A DNA stretch of 64,000 bases, taken from contig CAJJBF010000001.1 of NCBI GenBank assembly GCA_905182375.1, positions 1 through 64,000 of the forward strand, written 5' to 3'. Position numbers and translations under genes: made by a program. Positions 59,470 through 64,000 of this stretch are shown piece after piece (position 1 is the stretch's first letter; every line of letters begins with the position of its first letter). This stretch comes from Flammeovirgaceae bacterium UBA4465. GTDB taxonomy: Bacteria; Bacteroidota; Bacteroidia; Cytophagales; Cyclobacteriaceae. The notes under the pieces were generated by a model that was not told where the DNA came from, did no database searches, and was given only the letters and a program-made list of their open reading frames with translations.

Positions 59470-60155
59470 ATGTATTTAGGCACATACCCAACTTCCTCAC
59501 CGCACTCAATCTATTGACGGGAGTGCTGGGTATCATAAATGTTTTTGAGGGTAATTACCAACACACCCTATATTTTATAATGATTGCCGGTGTTTTTGAC
59601 TTTTTAGATGGCTTCACTGCAAAATTGCTTCAGTCTACTAGCTCATTTGGGAAAGAATTAGACTCTTTGGCCGATATGGTTACTTTTGGTGTGCTCCCTG
59701 CATTGTTTCTGTTTAAGTTGGCTCCCTTAACGCCTAATAATTTACATTGGTTGGCCTACAGCGCCGCATTGATTCCTGTTTTTGCTGCCTTCAGATTGGC
59801 TAAATTCAATTTAGACTCGACCCAATCGGATGCGTTTATTGGATTACCTACGCCCGCCGCAGCCCTACTCACAGTAACCATTGTCAAAGCATCCTTTCTG
59901 GTTTCCTGGATTTATTTCACTCCAATTTATAGTCTTTCCGTAAGTCTACTAATGATCATACCTATAAAAATGCTCAGTTTCAAATTTACATCTCTGGTTT
60001 TGAGCGGTAATGAGCTGAGGTACTTGACGCTGCTGGTTATGATCATAGGACTGGCCCTGTTTCAGCTTAATTTTTTACCCTATATGATCCCTATCTACCT
60101 TATGCTCTCATTGCTCTCAAATATGCCTGCAATGCATAAAATTTTAGGTAAATAA
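59466..60155 (+). CDS. pssA: CDP-diacylglycerol-serine O-phosphatidyltransferase
   Basis: This 229-residue membrane enzyme makes phosphatidylserine, the precursor of phosphatidylethanolamine. The CDP-alcohol transferase motif is FDFLDGFTAKLLQSTSSFGKE, continuing to LDSLADMVTFG near residue 70, with the aspartates spaced as expected. About seven hydrophobic spans follow. It starts with TTG at 59466, overlapping the MBL gene, so translation is coupled. Confidence 0.93.
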   Translation: MNVFRHIPNFLTALNLLTGVLGIINVFEGNYQHTLYFIMIAGVFDFLDGFTAKLLQSTSSFGKELDSLADMVTFGVLPALFLFKLAPLTPNNLHWLAYSAALIPVFAAFRLAKFNLDSTQSDAFIGLPTPAAALLTVTIVKASFLVSWIYFTPIYSLSVSLLMIIPIKMLSFKFTSLVLSGNELRYLTLLVMIIGLALFQLNFLPYMIPIYLMLSLLSNMPAMHKILGK

Positions 60156-60190
60156 ATAATTTTATAAATTTAAAACCGTTAATTGAAGCA

Positions 60191-63100
60191 GTGAAATTCT
60201 TATATGCTTTGCTTTTTTTTATCCCGCTTGGATCGGTAGGACAAACCGCTTTGTTTGATCAAGGCTATTGGTATAAAATTGGGGTTACTGAAGAGGGAAT
60301 CTATAAAATTGATAAAAATTTTCTTGATCAAATAGGCATAGATTATAGCCAACCTAATAGGCTCAAAGTATTTGGTAACGGGATAGGCATGCTTCCGCAA
60401 GAAAATCATGAAGAGAGACCACGAGGACTGATTGAAAATAGTCTCAAAGGTTATGGCCTGGAAGATGGTGTTTTCGATGACAACGACTTTCTGCTCTTTT
60501 ATGCAAATGGATACAATGATTGGACTTGGGAAGATGATCTTTGGCAATTTGAAAAAAATATTTTTTCTGATACCGCTTATTACTTCATCACGGCAGCCGG
60601 TTCCGAAGGTGCAAGGGTAACCGAAGCACCTACCTACGATATAACAAACAACATTATTTCATCCTATATCGCCCGCAAAGTACATGAATTAGATGAAGTA
60701 AACTTGTTGGGAAATTCAGGTAGAGACTGGTTTGAAGCTTATTTTAAAGCAGGAGAAAGTAGAAGCTATAATTTCCCAACTGAGGGCGCAGTAGATACCA
60801 TCAAAGCCTTCATTAAAGTCGTGGGCAGAAGCGACTTAGCAGGTGCCTTTGAAATTTATAATAATGAAACTTTATTAGGACTCATAAGCTATAAGGGTAT
60901 TAACACTAAATCAGGTTCTACTTATGATTTAAAAGGGGATATACAAAATGAAATCTTCACATTTTTGGTCAATGATGCTACAACGATCTTGACCCTAAAA
61001 CTACCAGTGGTTGCAGGCTATGATGTGCTCATTGGCTACTTAGATCAGATCGTCCTGACCTATGCCAGCGATTTAGTCCTTCATAATGACATGATGCTAT
61101 TTTCAAACCCATTATTAGAACAAGATACGATCACCTATGAAATCATCAGTGATGAGGATATAGAAGTCTGGGATATCACGTACCCTCTAGTGGAGAGTTT
61201 GCCCCTCCACTCAGTGGGGGGCAGTCATAAGTATACGACCTTAAATCATGATCAACAACGCTTTGTAGCATTTTCAAATCAAAACTTACCCCAACCCATT
61301 GCCTTTCATCCAATTACGAACCAATACATATCAGACCTGAATCCTAGAGATGGCCTCATCATTACCCATCCGGAATTTATCGCATCTGCTGAGCGACTCG
61401 CTCGTTTTCATTCAACCCATGACCAATTAGATGTTGCGGTAGTCACAACTAACCAAATTTACAATGAATTTTCATCGGGTATGCAAGATCTAACGGCCCT
61501 AAGGGATGCAATTAAGTATTTTCGAAGTCTCAATAATAGTTTTCGCTATGTTTTACTCATGGGGGATTGTTCTTTTGATTACAAAGATCGAATACCCAAT
61601 AATACAAACTTTATTCCTGTTTATGAATCTAGAAATTCCGTCAACCCGATCAATAGTTATTCATCAGATGATTATTTTGGATTTTTGGAAGAGGAAGAAG
61701 GACTATGGATCGAAAATAACGAGGGTAATCATAGTTTAGAAATTGGGATTGGCAGACTTCCGGTCAAGACCCAAGAAGAGGCCAAAAACATGACTGATAA
61801 AATCATTCGTTATGCTTCAAGCGAAAGAATGTATGGTTCTTGGAAAAACAACATCACCTATGTGGCTGATGATGGAGATGCCAATCTACATCAAAGGGCT
61901 GCTGAAACCCTTGCCAGTTATTTTAGTGATTTTCAACCACAAACCCAGCTGAATAAATTGTATATAGATGCATTCCCACAAGAAATACTGGCCAGTCGGG
62001 AATCTGCCCTTCTTACTAGGGAAGCACTGATCAGCGCACTTGAAGAAGGTACCTTTGTGGTAGATTATTTGGGTCATGGAAATGAAAGCCAATGGGCCGT
62101 CGAAAATATACTAGATGCGACGCTCGTTAATGATTTAACCAATCGTTTTTACTTACCCCTGTTCTTAACCGCAACTTGTGAATTTGGTAGATATGACGAT
62201 CCATCAATTAATACCTCAGGTGCCGAAAAGCTCTTGCTCAACGAAAATGGTGGCGCCATTGCCTTATTGACCACCACCCGGCCCGTTTATGCTTCTTCCA
62301 ATGAATTGGTCAACGAGGCATTTCATAAAAATTTATTTAAAACTGAAAATGGATCCTTCTTAAGATTAGGAGATATTATGAGACTTACCAAAAATGAAAG
62401 TGTTTCTGGTGTGAATAACCGTAATTTTTCATTGCTAGGGGACCCCATGTTGCAACTCCAGTATCCAGAAAATAAGATCGTTATTGATAGTATCAACGGA
62501 TTGAATATTGTCGATGTGGGTAGCGATACCTTAAGTGCACTTGAAAAAATAAGGTTTAGTGGATCTGTTCAATCAATTGACAGCCTATTTCTTACAGATT
62601 TCAATGGAAGTGTAAATGTTTCCGTTTATGATCGAATCACTAAAAAAGAGACCTTAGGTCAGGAAAATCCTACATTTACGTATGCTGTCAGAGAAAATAA
62701 AATTTTTGAGGGTCAGGCCACCGTCTATAATGGCCATTTTTCTATTGAATTTATAGTTCCCAAAAACATCAGTTATCGGTTTGAATCTGGAAAAATCATA
62801 ATGTATGCCCAAAATGATGAGCTTACCAGTGATGCTACAGGCTTTTTTAAAGATTTTGTAATGGGTAATACAGCAGAAAATCCTGCTGTAGACAATGAAC
62901 GCCCTGCAATTAGCCTTTACATCAATGATGACTCGTTCAATGAGGGAGATGTGGTAGGGGAAAATGTGCTTTTTATTGCTAAAATAGTAGACGAAAGTGG
63001 TATCAATACATCAGGTATCGGTATCAATCAAGATATTACCTTAACCCTAGAAGATGGGAGCCTCTATGTTTTAAACGATTATTACGTCGCTGATCAAGAT

Positions 63101-63541
63101 ACTTACCAGTCAGGAAGCATCACATTCCCGTTAAGAAATATGTCCGTTGGACAGCACACAGCGACCCTTAAAATTTCAGATATACACAATAACACCTCTT
63201 ATCGACCCGTTAACTTTATAGTTTCCAATGAGCCAAAATTATTGCTTTACAATGTGATGAATTATCCCAACCCAGCCATAGATGGCACCACTTTTACATT
63301 TGAACATGATCGAATAGGTGAAGCTCTAGAAATTAAACTTATAATATATGACACCCGAGGAAATATCATCAGCAAAGAATTATTTGAAGTTGATGACAGC
63401 CCTAAAAAAATTGATGACCTCTATTTACCTTTTCCACCTGGCACATTTAGAAAAGGGATTTATTTATACCAGATCGAAGTTTCAAGTACGCAAGATCAAG
63501 CAAAAGGAACTGCTATTGAGCGTTTACTAATAAATAATTGA
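60191..63541 (+). CDS. porU: Type IX secretion sortase PorU
   Basis: This 1116-residue gingipain-type (C25) protease cuts sorting tails from T9SS cargo at the cell surface. The signal peptide ends near GSVGQ. The catalytic pair is H629 in YLGHGNESQW and C663 in TATCEFGRYD, both present, preceded by RYVLLMGDCSFDYK near residue 457. The C-terminus carries a PNPAIDGTTFTFEHD sandwich domain and ends in AKGTAIERLLINN, so PorU itself has a T9SS-type tail. The start is a GTG at 60191. porV follows 19 bases on. Confidence 0.93.
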   Translation: MKFLYALLFFIPLGSVGQTALFDQGYWYKIGVTEEGIYKIDKNFLDQIGIDYSQPNRLKVFGNGIGMLPQENHEERPRGLIENSLKGYGLEDGVFDDNDFLLFYANGYNDWTWEDDLWQFEKNIFSDTAYYFITAAGSEGARVTEAPTYDITNNIISSYIARKVHELDEVNLLGNSGRDWFEAYFKAGESRSYNFPTEGAVDTIKAFIKVVGRSDLAGAFEIYNNETLLGLISYKGINTKSGSTYDLKGDIQNEIFTFLVNDATTILTLKLPVVAGYDVLIGYLDQIVLTYASDLVLHNDMMLFSNPLLEQDTITYEIISDEDIEVWDITYPLVESLPLHSVGGSHKYTTLNHDQQRFVAFSNQNLPQPIAFHPITNQYISDLNPRDGLIITHPEFIASAERLARFHSTHDQLDVAVVTTNQIYNEFSSGMQDLTALRDAIKYFRSLNNSFRYVLLMGDCSFDYKDRIPNNTNFIPVYESRNSVNPINSYSSDDYFGFLEEEEGLWIENNEGNHSLEIGIGRLPVKTQEEAKNMTDKIIRYASSERMYGSWKNNITYVADDGDANLHQRAAETLASYFSDFQPQTQLNKLYIDAFPQEILASRESALLTREALISALEEGTFVVDYLGHGNESQWAVENILDATLVNDLTNRFYLPLFLTATCEFGRYDDPSINTSGAEKLLLNENGGAIALLTTTRPVYASSNELVNEAFHKNLFKTENGSFLRLGDIMRLTKNESVSGVNNRNFSLLGDPMLQLQYPENKIVIDSINGLNIVDVGSDTLSALEKIRFSGSVQSIDSLFLTDFNGSVNVSVYDRITKKETLGQENPTFTYAVRENKIFEGQATVYNGHFSIEFIVPKNISYRFESGKIIMYAQNDELTSDATGFFKDFVMGNTAENPAVDNERPAISLYINDDSFNEGDVVGENVLFIAKIVDESGINTSGIGINQDITLTLEDGSLYVLNDYYVADQDTYQSGSITFPLRNMSVGQHTATLKISDIHNNTSYRPVNFIVSNEPKLLLYNVMNYPNPAIDGTTFTFEHDRIGEALEIKLIIYDTRGNIISKELFEVDDSPKKIDDLYLPFPPGTFRKGIYLYQIEVSSTQDQAKGTAIERLLINN

Positions 63542-63560
63542 ACTAACTTTACCTTATAAA

Positions 63561-64000
63561 ATGCAAACCATCAAAGTCTTTTTACTATTTATTCCCATTA
63601 TTTGGCTACCTGTTTTTGCCAAAGGACAAGTACGTGTTACCGGACAGGAAGGAGACAATCCCATTTCAGTTGCTGTTCCATTTGTCAGCTTTGCTCCAGA
63701 CAGTAGAGGATCTGGTTTAGGTGATGCCGGTGTAGCTACGAGTCCTGATGCCCAGAGTATTCATTGGAATAATGCGAAACTTGCCTTTATTGATTTTAGC
63801 TCCGGTTTCTCTTTTTCCTACTCACCCTGGTTAGGCAATATCGTAGACGATATGTCTCTCAATTATCTCACTTACTACAAAAGAATTGATCAAATTCAAG
63901 CATTTGGCATCAGTATGAGGTATTTTGATTTGGGGGAAATTCAACTCACCGATGTCACTGGATTACCCATTGGCATTGAAAACCCACGTGAATTATCCTT
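63561..64000 (+). CDS. porV: Type IX secretion outer-membrane protein PorV, partial
   Basis: These are the first 146 codons of PorV, the barrel that shuttles cargo to PorU. There is a signal peptide (about residues 1-26, ending in KGQ), then FVSFAPDSRGSGLGDAGVATSPD near residue 40, the family signature, and YYKRIDQIQAFGISMRYFDLGEIQ in the first strands. The gene runs off the window edge. It is in the usual position directly after porU. Confidence 0.92.
   Translation, partial: MQTIKVFLLFIPIIWLPVFAKGQVRVTGQEGDNPISVAVPFVSFAPDSRGSGLGDAGVATSPDAQSIHWNNAKLAFIDFSSGFSFSYSPWLGNIVDDMSLNYLTYYKRIDQIQAFGISMRYFDLGEIQLTDVTGLPIGIENPRELS

Noticed and set aside
1-64000. CRISPR array, tRNA, insertion sequence or prophage
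   Set aside because: No regularly spaced repeats, tRNA T-loop in an intergenic region, transposase or phage gene was found on either strand.

Overview
The window looks like chromosome from a marine, aerobic, gliding-type member of the Bacteroidota, most likely a Cytophagales-like bacterium. The evidence is the type IX secretion genes porU and porV, a type IX-sorted repeat protein, a short RpoD lacking region 1.1, a DnaJ with a reduced zinc region, a proton-pump rhodopsin next to blh, promoters resembling TTTG/TAnnTTTG, and a low-GC, Bacteroidota-like codon style. I see no tRNA, rRNA, CRISPR array, insertion sequence or prophage. This placement is inference from gene content; no taxonomic marker was searched.

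Layout. 1-3.6 kb: an AlkB-type dioxygenase (cut by the window edge and frameshifted), a threonine/serine dehydratase, and a purine permease with a phosphoribosyltransferase. 3.7-8.1 kb: a secreted CsgG-like protein, an S10 carboxypeptidase, and a small ExbB-like/membrane protein/HTH operon with a likely operator. 8.4-12.5 kb: an SGNH hydrolase lipoprotein, a DUF1080 plus Gfo/Idh/MocA sugar-oxidation pair, and a decayed NTF2-like gene. 12.7-18.5 kb: agmatine deiminase and N-carbamoylputrescine amidase (putrescine synthesis), a sulfatase, and two genes cut off back to back at about 17.05 kb. 18.8-21.9 kb: the light module, namely an unidentified multi-span membrane protein, blh (retinal synthesis) and a green-type proton-pump rhodopsin. 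21.9-32.3 kb: recR, clpS, a sodium-solute symporter, an alkyltransferase-like protein, an SDR, an ABC ATPase, a cobalamin adenosyltransferase, ilvE, a CotH lipoprotein, prfB with programmed frameshift, an MFS exporter and a YhhN protein. 32.3-44.6 kb: dnaJ, grpE, obg, adk, an M42 peptidase, hemE, a heptose kinase, an aminotransferase, rpoD, and MFS and MATE exporters. 44.7-45.2 kb: a dead Nudix gene. 45.6-64 kb: a large type IX-secreted BNR-repeat protein, rnhB, xth, gcvT, comB, a MazG-like protein, yicC, a giant outer-membrane protein, an FAD oxidoreductase, an MBL hydrolase, pssA, porU and the start of porV.

How it fits together. The rhodopsin supplies light-driven proton motive force and blh makes its retinal. 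A strong hairpin between them probably limits blh expression. porU and porV are the cell-surface end of type IX secretion, and the 1341-residue BNR protein carries the matching sorting tail. The DUF1080/oxidoreductase pair, the sulfatase and the remnant glycan-type genes suggest use of algal polysaccharides.

Reading cautions. Five otherwise intact genes (alkB-like, rhodopsin, cotH, dnaJ, M42 peptidase) are each broken by one or two single-base indels, mostly +1 insertions. dnaJ is among them, so sequencing or assembly error is a serious possibility. The NTF2-like and Nudix loci carry several lesions each and look like true pseudogenes. I found no convincing wholly new multi-gene system. The best leads are the unidentified membrane protein beside the light module, the ExbB-like/HTH operon and the 17.05 kb junction.
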